Source of the DNA: CG2-30-58-95 sp964618215
GTDB lineage: Bacteria; Chloroflexota; Anaerolineae; Anaerolineales; Villigracilaceae
DNA length: 64,000 bases
Reading direction: 5' to 3'
NCBI GenBank assembly: GCA_964618215.1
Contig: CAZTZE010000017.1
Coordinates: 1 to 64,000 of the forward strand
Shown here piece by piece: positions 1 through 8,666 of this stretch. The notes under the pieces are model-generated. The model saw only the letters and a list, made by a program, of their open reading frames with translations. It was not told the DNA's origin and searched no databases. The translations under genes and the position numbers were made by a program. Position 1 is the stretch's first letter, and each line of letters begins with the position of its first letter.

Positions 1-75
1 TACCAACTCAATTTGTGCCAGTAGCCTAGCCGGTAATGGCTCTTTGGGATTTGGCGTGATTCGGCGGCAAATGTG

Positions 76-96
76 GGACAAATTGGCAATTTGTCC
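76..96. repeat. Short palindrome
   Basis: Two 9-bp arms (76-84 and 88-96) form a perfect inverted repeat around a 3-base loop. Hairpins of the same style (a short word, a small loop, its complement) recur at 14194-14215 and 46573-46600, all outside genes. No T-run follows, so this is more likely a dispersed palindromic element than a terminator. Confidence 0.6.
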
Positions 97-137
97 TACG
101 CCTTACCAGGTTTCCATACCTGCCGACGTATATGGCT

Positions 138-314
138 CAGGTCTTTCTTAAAGTCCGAGAAGGCTGTCATTGCGAGGCGGTTTTTGCCGTTCCAATCCCC
201 TTCATATGCCCTGGAGATTGCTTCGACCGGCACACCGTCCTGCGTTCGGTGCAGGGAAGAGCGCCGATCTTGCAATGACACAATCAGAGCAAGCGCGATT
301 TTAAGAAAGCCCTG
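138..314. mobile_element. MITE-like element with target-site duplication
   Basis: This 177-bp element carries no gene. Its ends, 138-152 and 300-314, are 15-bp terminal inverted repeats matching at 14 positions. The 10 bases before it (128-137, GTATATGGCT) are repeated exactly after it (315-324), as expected of a target-site duplication. Internally it has a second inverted repeat, GTCATTGCGAG near 168-178 and CTTGCAATGAC near 269-279. The structure indicates transposition of a non-autonomous element. The mobilising transposase is not in the window. Confidence 0.8.
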
Positions 315-334
315 GTATATGGCTGTCGTGCTAC

Positions 335-365
335 GTAACTGCTCAACCTGACTGTCATTTCGAGA
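335..365. repeat. Partial copy of a MITE end
   Basis: GTAACTGCTCAACC followed by a GTCATTTCGAG word matches the left end of the complete element at 28627-28757 (GTAACTGCTCAAGCC, then GTCACCCTGAG). No matching right end is seen before ftsH, so this looks like a truncated or solo end. Confidence 0.5.
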
Positions 366-450
366 GAGTGTGAGCCGCTTTTTCAGTAGACTCAATTTGT
401 TAGAACTTTATATAAGATATTAGCATGGTCTGGCTCAGACGTGTATAGGT

Positions 451-459
451 TGGTATAAT
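451..459 (+). promoter_or_regulatory. Extended -10 promoter for ftsH
   Basis: TGG followed by TATAAT (454-459) is an extended -10 element lying 25 bases before the ftsH start codon, with the ribosome site CGGAGG between them. No good -35 hexamer is visible 17 bases upstream, which is usual for extended -10 promoters. Confidence 0.5.
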
Positions 460-483
460 CAACAAGTCTAACCGGAGGTATTT

Positions 484-2349
484 GTGAATTCACGCAACCA
501 GTCGTATATTATTTATCTCTTGCTGTTCACTGCTATTGTGGCGATGGTTTACGTTAACATCCGACAGCAACCAAGTGTTCAGGAGCCATTGACCATCAAT
601 CAATTGGCAGCTTTGATTAAGCAGGAAAAGGTCTCGCGCATTATCATCAATAACGATAACAAATTACAGGTTATTTCTCGTGGTGATAATGGGAATATTG
701 AACAAGCTGCTCAAAAGGAAGCTGAGACCACCCTTGTCTCACAATTGGTTGATTTGGGTGTCACGCCCGAACAGCTTGCTCCCAGCAAAATCCAACTGGA
801 GGTTTCACCGCCCAGCTCATGGGTTAGCTTTATGACCATTGCGAGTTACGTACTGCCCTTCCTGCTGCTCGGCGGGCTTTTCTGGTTCATATTTCGCCAG
901 GCGCAAGGCAGTAATAACGCCGCAATGTCATTTGGCAAGTCACGTGCGCGCATGTTCAATAGCGATCATCCGACAGTGACGTTTGAGGATGTAGCCGGCG
1001 TTGAAGAATCCAAGGAAGAATTAAAAGAGGTGGTTGAATTTCTGCGCGAACCTCAAAAGTTCATCCAATTGGGCGCGCGCATTCCAAAGGGCGTCCTGCT
1101 GGTCGGCCCGCCTGGAACCGGTAAAACCCTCCTGGCGAAAGCCGTTTCAGGAGAGGCGGGCGTCCCGTTCTTTTCGATCTCCGGCTCAGAGTTTGTAGAG
1201 ATGTTCGTGGGGGTAGGCGCCAGCCGGGTGCGCGACTTGTTTGAACAAGCCAAGCGCCACTCGCCTTGCATCGTCTTTGTAGATGAAATTGACGCGGTCG
1301 GCCGCCAACGCGGCGCCGGCCTGGGCGGTTCGCACGATGAACGCGAGCAGACCCTGAATCAGATGCTGGTCGAGATGGATGGCTTTGACACGGACACCAA
1401 CGTCATCATCATGGCAGCCACCAACCGCCCCGACATCCTTGACCCGGCCTTGCTGCGCCCTGGTCGTTTCGACCGCCGCGTGGTTCTCGACCGGCCAGAC
1501 ATGCGCGGGCGTGAAGCCATCCTGCGCGTTCACGTCAAGGGCAAGCCATTGGAAGCGGAGGTTGACCTGGGGTCAATTGCACGCGGCACACCCGGTTTCG
1601 TCGGCGCCGACCTGGAAAATACCGTCAACGAGGCAGCCATCCTTGCGGCGCGGCGTAATAAAAAATCCATCGGCCAACCTGAATTTGAAGAAGCCATCGA
1701 GCGCGTGGTCATGGGGCCGGAACGCAAGAGCCGGCTGATCAGCGCCGAAGAAAAACGTATCATCGCCTATCACGAAGCGGGTCATGCGGTGGTGATCAAT
1801 GCCATCCCTGAGGCCGATCCTGTTCAAAAGATCACCATTGTTGGGCGCGGACAAGCCGAGGGTATCACCTGGTACCGCCCGGAAGAGGATCGTGTCTTAA
1901 CCTCGCGCAAAAAACTGATTGCACAACTGTCCGCTTTGCTCGGTGGCCGGGCTGCCGAGGTGCTCATTTTTGACGACATTACCTCTGGCGCCTCGAACGA
2001 CCTTGCACAGGTGACCAAGATCGCCCGCAACATGGTCACGCGCTGGGGCATGGGCGGCGAATTAGGCCAGATGACTTACGGCCAAAAAGAGGAATTGATC
2101 TTCCTCGGCCGCGAGATTTCAGAGCAACGCGATTATTCCGAATCGATCGCGCAGAAGATTGATATAGAAGTTCGAAAATTAATTGACGAGGCCTTTACGC
2201 AGGCGCAAAAGCTTTTGAAGAAATATCGCACGGAATTAGACTCAGTTGCCAATCGCCTGCTCGAGGTGGAGACCCTGACGCGCGAAGAATTCGAGAAAAT
2301 CTTCCCTCCGCCGGTCCCGAAGAAGAGCGGCACGCCGCAGATCGCGTGA
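484..2349 (+). CDS. ftsH: ATP-dependent zinc metalloprotease FtsH
   Basis: Membrane-bound AAA+ protease that extracts and degrades misfolded membrane proteins and some regulators. The 621 residues are a normal length. Two membrane spans are visible, about residues 8-26 and 114-138, with the small extracytoplasmic domain between them. The Walker A motif GPPGTGKT is at 207-214, followed by a Walker B FVDEIDA, the second region of homology, and the zinc site HEAGH at about 430-434. The start is GTG, chosen because CGGAGG lies just upstream. It stands alone, facing fadD across a shared terminator. Confidence 0.97.
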   Translation: MNSRNQSYIIYLLLFTAIVAMVYVNIRQQPSVQEPLTINQLAALIKQEKVSRIIINNDNKLQVISRGDNGNIEQAAQKEAETTLVSQLVDLGVTPEQLAPSKIQLEVSPPSSWVSFMTIASYVLPFLLLGGLFWFIFRQAQGSNNAAMSFGKSRARMFNSDHPTVTFEDVAGVEESKEELKEVVEFLREPQKFIQLGARIPKGVLLVGPPGTGKTLLAKAVSGEAGVPFFSISGSEFVEMFVGVGASRVRDLFEQAKRHSPCIVFVDEIDAVGRQRGAGLGGSHDEREQTLNQMLVEMDGFDTDTNVIIMAATNRPDILDPALLRPGRFDRRVVLDRPDMRGREAILRVHVKGKPLEAEVDLGSIARGTPGFVGADLENTVNEAAILAARRNKKSIGQPEFEEAIERVVMGPERKSRLISAEEKRIIAYHEAGHAVVINAIPEADPVQKITIVGRGQAEGITWYRPEEDRVLTSRKKLIAQLSALLGGRAAEVLIFDDITSGASNDLAQVTKIARNMVTRWGMGGELGQMTYGQKEELIFLGREISEQRDYSESIAQKIDIEVRKLIDEAFTQAQKLLKKYRTELDSVANRLLEVETLTREEFEKIFPPPVPKKSGTPQIA

Positions 2350-2371
2350 TGAAGTATACAGAATACGAGTA

Positions 2372-2518
2372 AACAAGTAGACAAGTAGACAAGTAGACGA
2401 GCAGACAAGTGGACAAGTAGGCAAGTAGGCAAGTAGGCAAGTAGGCAAGTAGACAAGTAGAAGAGCCTCCTGTTATGCAGAAGGCTCTTGTTCTTTATCA
2501 CCTGTTTACTTGCTACTC
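2372..2518. repeat. Octamer tandem repeat with inverted arm around a terminator
   Basis: From 2372 to 2460 about eleven copies of an 8-base unit (consensus ACAAGTAG, with G variants) run head to tail. A terminator hairpin follows, and then 2500-2518 carries the same word in inverted orientation, reaching past the fadD stop codon at 2506. The layout is direct repeats, hairpin, inverted repeats, between convergent genes. The same architecture with a different word occurs at 48442-48525. Confidence 0.75.
2461..2495. terminator. Bidirectional terminator between ftsH and fadD
   Basis: AAGAGCCTCCTG pairs with CAGAAGGCTCTT across a 5-base loop, a 12-bp stem with one mismatch, followed by the T-rich GTTCTTT. 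It lies between convergent genes and could serve both. Confidence 0.75.
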
Positions 2519-4188
2519 TCCTTATGCTGCCTGACCAACTCACGCCGCAGGATTTTGCCGACGGTTGTCTTGGGCAGTTCGTTGCGGTATTCGATGTGAG
2601 TGGGGACTTTGTAAGCGGCCAGGCGTTCCTTGCACCAGGCCTTGATCTCGTCCTCGGTAATCGTCTCGCCTGGCTTGACCACCACCCAGGCCTTGACGGT
2701 CTCGCCGCGGTACGGATCCGGGATGCCCGCCACACCAACTTCCAGTACTTTTGGATTGGAGCTGATGGCCTCTTCGACCTCGCGCGGCCAAACCTGATAG
2801 CCGCCCGGTTTGATCAGTTCCTTCTTGCGGTCAACGATGTAGAAGTAACCGTCCTCGTCCATGCGGGCAATGTCGCCAGTATAGAGCCAGCCATCGCGCA
2901 GCGTGTTGGTGGTCTCGGTGGGCATGTTGTGATAGCCTTTCATCACCTGCGGGCCTTGGATGATTATTTCGCCGATCTCGCCGACCGGCATTTCGGTTTT
3001 TCCATCCTCCAGGCTGACGATTTTGGCGATCACATCCGGGAGCGGCAGGCCAATCGAGCCGGTGCGGTTCTCTCCCAGCAGTGGATTGCAGTGCGTGGCG
3101 GTCGGAGCTTCCGAGAGGCCGTAGCCCTCGACCAACTTTCCGCCGCTCAGGGCCTCGAATTTTTCCTTCGTTTCCCGCATCAAAGGCGCCGAACCGGAGA
3201 TACAGGCCTTGACGGAACTGAGACTATACTTGCCCGACTTGACATCGGGATGGTTGTTGAGCGCATTGTACAAGGTGGGAACACCCGGGAAGATGGTTGG
3301 ATGGTATTTCTGGATGTTTCCCAGAACGTCGTGCAGGTCGCGCGGATTTGGCACCATCACCATGCTTGACCCGGTGAGCATGGCAAAGAGCATCCCGGCC
3401 ACCATGCCATAGACATGGAAGAGCGGGATAGCCATTAGAACGATCTCGTTTCCTGGGTCCAGGTTGGTCATCCAGGATTGCATTTGAAGGCCATTGGCGA
3501 TCAGGTTGCGGTGCATGGCAATCGCACCTTTGGATATGCCTGTCGTTCCACCGCTGTATTGGAAGATGGCCGTGTCGTCTGGACCGACTTTGATCGCGGG
3601 ACGGTCTTCGGGCTTGTACTTGGCCAGCAGATCCTGGAACCAGATATCACCTGGTTCCAATGCGACCCGGAAGCCGCCTTTCTTTTCTTTTGCCAGCGTA
3701 AAGAGCACGCGCAGGGCCGGCGGCAGGGTTTCCTTAATGTTGGAAACAATGAGCGTTTTGATTTTGGTCTTGGGCTGGGCGGTCTTGATTATCTTGTAGA
3801 AATTGCTCATCACGAACATCACTTCGATGCCGGCGTCGTTGACTTGGTGTTCGATCTCCGGTGGTGTATACAATGGGTTGGTGGCGACGACAACGCCGCC
3901 GGCTTTTAGGATGCCGAAATAGCTCATCACGAACTGGGGTGTGTTCGGCATGAAAAGACCGACGCGGTCGCCTTTCTTGATTCCCATCTTGGCAAGCGCG
4001 CCTGCAACCCGGTCGGTAATCTCATTCATCTCCCGGAAAGTGACGATAGCCCCCTTGAAGAGTGTGCAGGGCTTGTCTGGAAACTTGCGGGCGTTTTCCT
4101 CGAGGAAATAGAAAAGTGGAACAGCAGGGTATTCGATTGTGTGTGGAACCCCCTTGTCATATTTCTTGTACCACGGGTAATCTTTCAT
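2506..4188 (-). CDS. fadD: Long-chain fatty-acid--CoA ligase (AMP-forming)
   Basis: Activates fatty acids to acyl-CoA through an acyl-adenylate. The adenylate-forming signature YSGGTTGISKG lies near residues 209-219, and the C-terminal half has the YTGDIARMDEDGYF and DRKKELIKPGGYQ motifs of the mobile domain. The 560-residue length fits the family. The ATG at 4188 is preferred over a TTG 18 bases upstream because GAGGAGGAG sits at proper spacing before it. The last codons overlap the inverted arm of the octamer repeat, which may have shaped the C-terminus. The exact chain-length preference cannot be read from the sequence. Confidence 0.9.
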   Translation of the reverse strand: MKDYPWYKKYDKGVPHTIEYPAVPLFYFLEENARKFPDKPCTLFKGAIVTFREMNEITDRVAGALAKMGIKKGDRVGLFMPNTPQFVMSYFGILKAGGVVVATNPLYTPPEIEHQVNDAGIEVMFVMSNFYKIIKTAQPKTKIKTLIVSNIKETLPPALRVLFTLAKEKKGGFRVALEPGDIWFQDLLAKYKPEDRPAIKVGPDDTAIFQYSGGTTGISKGAIAMHRNLIANGLQMQSWMTNLDPGNEIVLMAIPLFHVYGMVAGMLFAMLTGSSMVMVPNPRDLHDVLGNIQKYHPTIFPGVPTLYNALNNHPDVKSGKYSLSSVKACISGSAPLMRETKEKFEALSGGKLVEGYGLSEAPTATHCNPLLGENRTGSIGLPLPDVIAKIVSLEDGKTEMPVGEIGEIIIQGPQVMKGYHNMPTETTNTLRDGWLYTGDIARMDEDGYFYIVDRKKELIKPGGYQVWPREVEEAISSNPKVLEVGVAGIPDPYRGETVKAWVVVKPGETITEDEIKAWCKERLAAYKVPTHIEYRNELPKTTVGKILRRELVRQHKESSK

Positions 4189-4308
4189 AGTTCTCCTCCT
4201 CGGCAAACAGAATAGGATGTTTACAGCATGTAAATAGTATAGAGGAAATATAGAGAAAAGTCAATCGGTTTGTGCAACTAATTTACCTGTGAGGTGTTTT
4301 ACTTGTAT

Positions 4309-5316
4309 TTACTCTGGAAGTCTCGTCATGATGTACGCGACCATCTCGTTCATCGAGGTTTGCCCTGCGTCGAACCAGTGGATTGTCGGGTCATCCTGCT
4401 TGAACCAGTTTGCCTGTCGGCGGACGAAGACCCGCGTGGCGCGTTGGATGGACTGCTTCGCTTGTTCCTCGGTCAGCTTGCCCTGCAGAACCAGCACACA
4501 CTCGCGATACCCGATGGCGGAGAGGCTGGGCAGATCGGGCGAGTAACCCCGATCGAGCAGTCTCTGCACTTCATCCAGGAGACCATTGGCGAACATGGCC
4601 TGGATGCGGGCATCCAGACGGGCATACAATTCAGAACGCGGGCGCTTCAGGCCGAGGATCAGCAGGCGGTAAGGCGATTCGCTGCGTCCGCGCTGCTCTG
4701 AAAAGCGCTTTCCCGTGCTCAGGATAACCTCCAGCGCCCGGATTGTCCGGCGCAGGTTGCGCGGATCAATTATTTCAGCCGCGAGCGGATCGAGAACTGC
4801 CAGTTTCGAATGCAGCCAGGCGTTACTTCTCTCCCTGGCTAAAGTTTCCAGATTAGCGCGCAGGCGCGAGTGCGGAGCCTGGGCCGGCGGCGTCCAACCA
4901 TGCGTTACCGCGCGGATATATTGCCCCGTTCCTCCCACCAAAAACGGCAAGCGCCCGCGTTGATGGATATCCGCGATAGCCTGGATTGCGGCTTGCTGGA
5001 AAAGAGCCAGGCTCCAGGTCTCGTCCGGCTCGGCCACGTCAATCAGATGATGGCGAACGCGTGCTTGTTCGGCGGGGGATGGCTTGGCAGTGCCGATATC
5101 CAGGCCGCTATAAAACAAGCGCGAATCGGCGGATACAATCTCGCCTCTCAATCTTTCGGCGAGTTGCAGGCTGATCTCGGTCTTGCCGACCGCGGTCGGC
5201 CCGACGATCACAATTAGTGGAAGTCTCCCCTCTCCTTTTGGGAGCCCCACAGGGCTGCTTCCCCCTACGGGGACTATGCGCGAAGGGGTGGGGGGTGAGG
5301 GCCTAAGCGAGGACAT
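4309..5316 (-). CDS. miaA: tRNA dimethylallyltransferase MiaA
   Basis: Transfers a dimethylallyl group to A37 of tRNAs reading UNN codons. The P-loop GPTAVGKTE is near residues 39-47, followed by the family motifs SADSRLFYSGLDIGTAKP, FLVGGTGQY and SAIGYRE. The start overlaps the end of yraN by 14 bases, which suggests coupled translation. The first 30 or so residues (rich in Pro, Gly and Ser) precede the normal start of the fold and are encoded by a GC-rich repeat at about 5225-5305 related to the array at 57775. The real start may lie inside this extension. Confidence 0.93.
   Translation of the reverse strand: MSSLRPSPPTPSRIVPVGGSSPVGLPKGEGRLPLIVIVGPTAVGKTEISLQLAERLRGEIVSADSRLFYSGLDIGTAKPSPAEQARVRHHLIDVAEPDETWSLALFQQAAIQAIADIHQRGRLPFLVGGTGQYIRAVTHGWTPPAQAPHSRLRANLETLARERSNAWLHSKLAVLDPLAAEIIDPRNLRRTIRALEVILSTGKRFSEQRGRSESPYRLLILGLKRPRSELYARLDARIQAMFANGLLDEVQRLLDRGYSPDLPSLSAIGYRECVLVLQGKLTEEQAKQSIQRATRVFVRRQANWFKQDDPTIHWFDAGQTSMNEMVAYIMTRLPE
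5225..5305. repeat. GC-rich palindromic repeat inside the miaA 5' end
   Basis: This stretch has the character of the 57775-58200 array: runs of CCCC and GGGG and words such as CCCCTCTCC and GGGGTGGGGGGTGAGG, with local inverted repeats. It is open in the miaA frame and supplies the N-terminal Pro-rich extension. Confidence 0.5.
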
Positions 5317-5665
5317 TTTCGAAGTGGGTGATGCGTGGGGATTGGCCGCCGGGGGAGCCTTCGACGGCGATCACATCGAATTGCCAGTCGCCGTCCAGTT
5401 CATGTTCCTGGAGGTAATGTTCGGCCGCGGCCAGCATGTGCGCTTGCTTGCGTGGAGTGACCGAATCTTCAGGGTAGCCGAATGTGTGCGAGGTGCGCGT
5501 CTTGACTTCGATAAACACGATTTGACCTTCCCGTTGACAAATTAGATCAATCTCTCCGTAAGGTGTGCGGGCGTTTGTCGTTAGCAAGCTGAAGCCCATT
5601 TTTATCAGGTATTCTGCGGCGATATTCTCCCCCCAGCGGCCAATCCTCTGCCGCCTGTCGTTCAT
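5303..5665 (-). CDS. YraN/UPF0102 endonuclease-like protein
   Basis: A 120-residue member of UPF0102, a family with a restriction-endonuclease-like fold. The signature GEIDLI followed by FIEVKTR (Asp and Glu-x-Lys, positions about 37-56) is present, as is the basic N-terminal GRWGENIAAEYL. Its biological role is unsettled. It overlaps miaA downstream by 14 bases and its start overlaps the end of the glycosyltransferase gene by 4 bases, so the three genes look like one transcription unit. Confidence 0.9.
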   Translation of the reverse strand: MNDRRQRIGRWGENIAAEYLIKMGFSLLTTNARTPYGEIDLICQREGQIVFIEVKTRTSHTFGYPEDSVTPRKQAHMLAAAEHYLQEHELDGDWQFDVIAVEGSPGGQSPRITHFENVLA

Positions 5666-6861
5666 CCTCGGAATTTCTCCAAGATACTTTGCAAGCGGAC
5701 TATCAATCCACGCTTGCGCGGCTCGGCTTTGTAAACCAGATGCTTGTAATGCTCGAGCATCGTCTGCGTCGTACGTTCGATGGCATATTTTTCAGTAGTT
5801 TTTCTGGCAGTTTGTCCCATCTTGCGGCGCAGTTCGCGATCCAGACACAAGCGGGTCATCTTGGCTGCAAAAGCTGCCTGATCTTCACTTGAAAGGAAGC
5901 CAGTGATACCATCTTCGATGGTATCCCCCACGCCGACGGATTGAATTCCAAGCACGGGAAGGCCGGTTGCCATTGCCTCGATCACAGATAAGGGGTGCAC
6001 TTCGGAAAGAGAGGCAGTGACGAAAACGTCGCACATAGCCAGGTAGGCTGGCAATAAATCGTAATCCAGCATACCGAAGAAGTGGACGCGCTTCGATGCG
6101 CCGCTTCCAGCGGCTTGATTCTTAAGAGCCTGCTCCTCAGGTCCGCCGCCGATGATTACCAAATGGACGTTTTCAATCGCCTCCGCGACACCCGCAAAGG
6201 CTTTGATCAGGAAGCTGAGATTCTTCTCCGGGGCTAGCCGCCCAGAGAAGGCAAAGATGATATCCTCCGCTTTGAAGCCGATTTTGGTTCGTTGGGCAGA
6301 TTGCCCATTTTGGTGGAAAAGTTGAAGTTCGACTCCATTGGGGACGATTTCGATGTGACTCTTCACCCCCAGTTTTTGTAATACCTGCGCCATGCCAGTT
6401 GAAGGTGAAATCACCAAATCCACCGCATTGCAAAATGACGGCATATAGCTTTCCAGGAACGAAGCGCTGATCTCCTCCGGCAGTAGCGGCAGGTAGGCTT
6501 GGGCATAAAGATCATAACGAGTATGATTGGTGAAGAGGATCGGGATGCGCAACGGGCGGCAATAGCGCAAGGCCAGTCGTCCACTTAGGAAGGGATGGTG
6601 GACGTGGACCACGTCCATTGTCTGGAGCAGCGCTTTCACTTGGCGATTGTAATGGAAGGACAGGTAATAGCCAGAATCCACCAGTTGAAGCCCGGGCGAA
6701 CGAAAAATATGCGTCTCGTCATCTTTGTAATCCAGGTCGCCAAACGTAAAAACGAAGACCTCATGCCCGGCTTGTTCGAGGTAACGTTTATTCAAGTTGA
6801 TATAATTCGTAATGCCACTGATGTGCGGTGTGTACAAATCTGTCATCATGCCGATACGCAT
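5662..6861 (-). CDS. Family 4 glycosyltransferase
   Basis: A GT-B fold retaining glycosyltransferase of 399 residues. The N-terminus MRIGMMTDLYTPHISGI is the usual acceptor-side start, and the C-terminal half has the nucleotide-sugar motifs FSGRLAPEKNL and EVHPLSVIEAMATGLPV, which contains the Glu-x7-Glu pair. The sequence style is close to glycolipid or diacylglycerol glucosyltransferases, but the acceptor cannot be assigned. It is the first gene of the unit with yraN and miaA, and no signal peptide is visible. Confidence 0.88.
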   Translation of the reverse strand: MRIGMMTDLYTPHISGITNYINLNKRYLEQAGHEVFVFTFGDLDYKDDETHIFRSPGLQLVDSGYYLSFHYNRQVKALLQTMDVVHVHHPFLSGRLALRYCRPLRIPILFTNHTRYDLYAQAYLPLLPEEISASFLESYMPSFCNAVDLVISPSTGMAQVLQKLGVKSHIEIVPNGVELQLFHQNGQSAQRTKIGFKAEDIIFAFSGRLAPEKNLSFLIKAFAGVAEAIENVHLVIIGGGPEEQALKNQAAGSGASKRVHFFGMLDYDLLPAYLAMCDVFVTASLSEVHPLSVIEAMATGLPVLGIQSVGVGDTIEDGITGFLSSEDQAAFAAKMTRLCLDRELRRKMGQTARKTTEKYAIERTTQTMLEHYKHLVYKAEPRKRGLIVRLQSILEKFRG

Positions 6862-7077
6862 ATTCGCACCTCTCCACTCGGTAACAGGCGATAGGTTGGG
6901 GGGTACTCACATCCCCAAGAACCATCTTAAGTCAATGGGGATGACTTGTCAAGGTAGGGTATAATTATTTCGTAATCAACAACACCTCCGCCAAAATTCC
7001 GTTCATCTCCGGTAAAAAACCAAAGTTGAAAATTGGCGAAGGTATAGAATCAAGAAATCATTAAACCAAGGCAGTCT

Positions 7078-8664
7078 ATGGCAAGCGCTCTTATAACTTT
7101 ACCACTGGATTATTGGAAATCCGCCACCGTCAGCAAGCAGGATCTTGAATTTATAATTAACTACCTTTTCGAGAACGAAACGCCGCTTACTGAAAAAGAG
7201 TTGCTGCCGGTTCTTGTTGCGGCGCGCATTACCGCCGAGTGTGTATCCCTGCTCAAGAAGCAACGGGGGGATGGAAAGATATACCTGCCCAAAGAACATT
7301 ATCAACCGGGTGAAAAACTGGTCTTTTCTTCTCTGGATTGGCAGAGTGGAAAAGTGGTCGCCGTGCGCCCGGGTGTGAACCCCGAGGTAGGTGAATTTGA
7401 AGTCATCGAAGTTGAGTTTGGCGACGGAAGCAAGCGGAGTTTTGCCGCAAGTCTGGCCGATCATAAACTCAACCAGCCGATGGAAGCCGCGATTGATGAT
7501 GATTCGCTCGATGTTGACAAGATTCTTTCGACATATGGCGCGGAACTGGAGATAAAATTCGCGGCTGCCCTGAAAGGCGACGAAGGTTTAGTGCAGATTG
7601 CCGGGCGCTGGTTCCCGCGAGCGCTTTTGGTGGATGTAAACGTTGGACATCTCAATCTTGCCGAGGCAGTTCTGGATGAAGCCAATGGTAAACCATTACC
7701 GATTCTTGCCTTGCTTGAACAAGTCGAATTGCCGGAGTATGTAAACCCCAAGCTGATCGAATTTTCGATGAATTACGCCCTCCAAGAGGATGAACGCTTC
7801 GACGAGGTTGGGCCGGCCGGGGAGGTGCTGTGGTATCTCCATCGGCTGGAACCGGAAGATGTCCGCCAGACGCCGCTGCAATTGCGTTATTCACCCGTAG
7901 CTTATGACCGCTCGGTACTAACCGCTGAAATGCTGGGGCTGGAGGCCGAGCTGAAGGATGAGTTAAGTGACCTGGCTTCACCACCCGGGCAAGTGGAGGA
8001 GGTTGTCGTCAGCCTGACCTATCCCCATTGGCGGGCTGGCACGTTGCCGGTCTCAGCGCAAGTACGCACATTATTCCCGACCGCTTACGAATCGCCGCGT
8101 GTCCGTTTTACCCTGATAGATGGGCAGACAAAGGAAGCGATGCCGGCTTGGGTCGTGCGGCAAAACCGGTATGTTTATGGCTTGAGCGAGTGGTATCGAA
8201 AGTATAACCTGATCCCCGGCAGCCTGATCGTGGTCCGTAAGGGCAAAATCCGCGGGCAGGTCATCGTCCAGGCCAGGACTCACCGTCCGACAAAAGAATG
8301 GGTGCGCACGGTTCTGGTTGGACGCGATGGGGGTATCGTCTTTGCGATGCTGAAACAGAACATTGCGGCTGATTACAACGAAAGGATGATCGTCGTAGTT
8401 CCTGACGTGGACGCAGTAGACCGGGCCTGGGCGCAGGTAGCCAGGCAACAGCCGCCGCTTGAAGTGATGGTAATGAATAATATGCGTGACTTGACCAGGT
8501 TGAACTTACAGGGTCATGTCCATGCCCAGGAATTGTATTCGGCGATAAATATCTCCCGCCGATGTCCACCTGGCCCGTTGTTGGTTACACTGGTAACACA
8601 ACCCGGATTCACAAATATCGGCGATCTGCACTTCCGCCTGGAAGATCCTGATTACGGAGGCTGA
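7078..8664 (+). CDS. Conserved protein of unknown function (528 aa)
   Basis: I do not recognise a named family. The protein looks soluble, with no signal or membrane segment. Residues about 20-65 could form a winged helix (SKQDLEFIINYLFENETPL...). A short Gly- and Val-rich beta segment follows (about 80-125), then a long alpha/beta region. The stop codon is two bases before the start of the next gene, so the two are translated together. A TATAAT at 6960-6965 is a plausible -10. It is divergent from the glycosyltransferase gene. It may be a lineage-specific nucleic-acid-binding protein, but this is only inference. Confidence 0.75.
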   Translation: MASALITLPLDYWKSATVSKQDLEFIINYLFENETPLTEKELLPVLVAARITAECVSLLKKQRGDGKIYLPKEHYQPGEKLVFSSLDWQSGKVVAVRPGVNPEVGEFEVIEVEFGDGSKRSFAASLADHKLNQPMEAAIDDDSLDVDKILSTYGAELEIKFAAALKGDEGLVQIAGRWFPRALLVDVNVGHLNLAEAVLDEANGKPLPILALLEQVELPEYVNPKLIEFSMNYALQEDERFDEVGPAGEVLWYLHRLEPEDVRQTPLQLRYSPVAYDRSVLTAEMLGLEAELKDELSDLASPPGQVEEVVVSLTYPHWRAGTLPVSAQVRTLFPTAYESPRVRFTLIDGQTKEAMPAWVVRQNRYVYGLSEWYRKYNLIPGSLIVVRKGKIRGQVIVQARTHRPTKEWVRTVLVGRDGGIVFAMLKQNIAADYNERMIVVVPDVDAVDRAWAQVARQQPPLEVMVMNNMRDLTRLNLQGHVHAQELYSAINISRRCPPGPLLVTLVTQPGFTNIGDLHFRLEDPDYGG

Positions 8665-8666
8665 GA

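Noticed and set aside
73..395. Small reading frames on both strands
   Set aside because: They lie over the palindrome and the MITE, have no ribosome site and resemble no protein.
2195..2738. Minus-strand reading frames rich in LVYLSTCLLAYLPT repeats
   Set aside because: They are the translation of the octamer tandem repeat and run into ftsH and fadD antisense.
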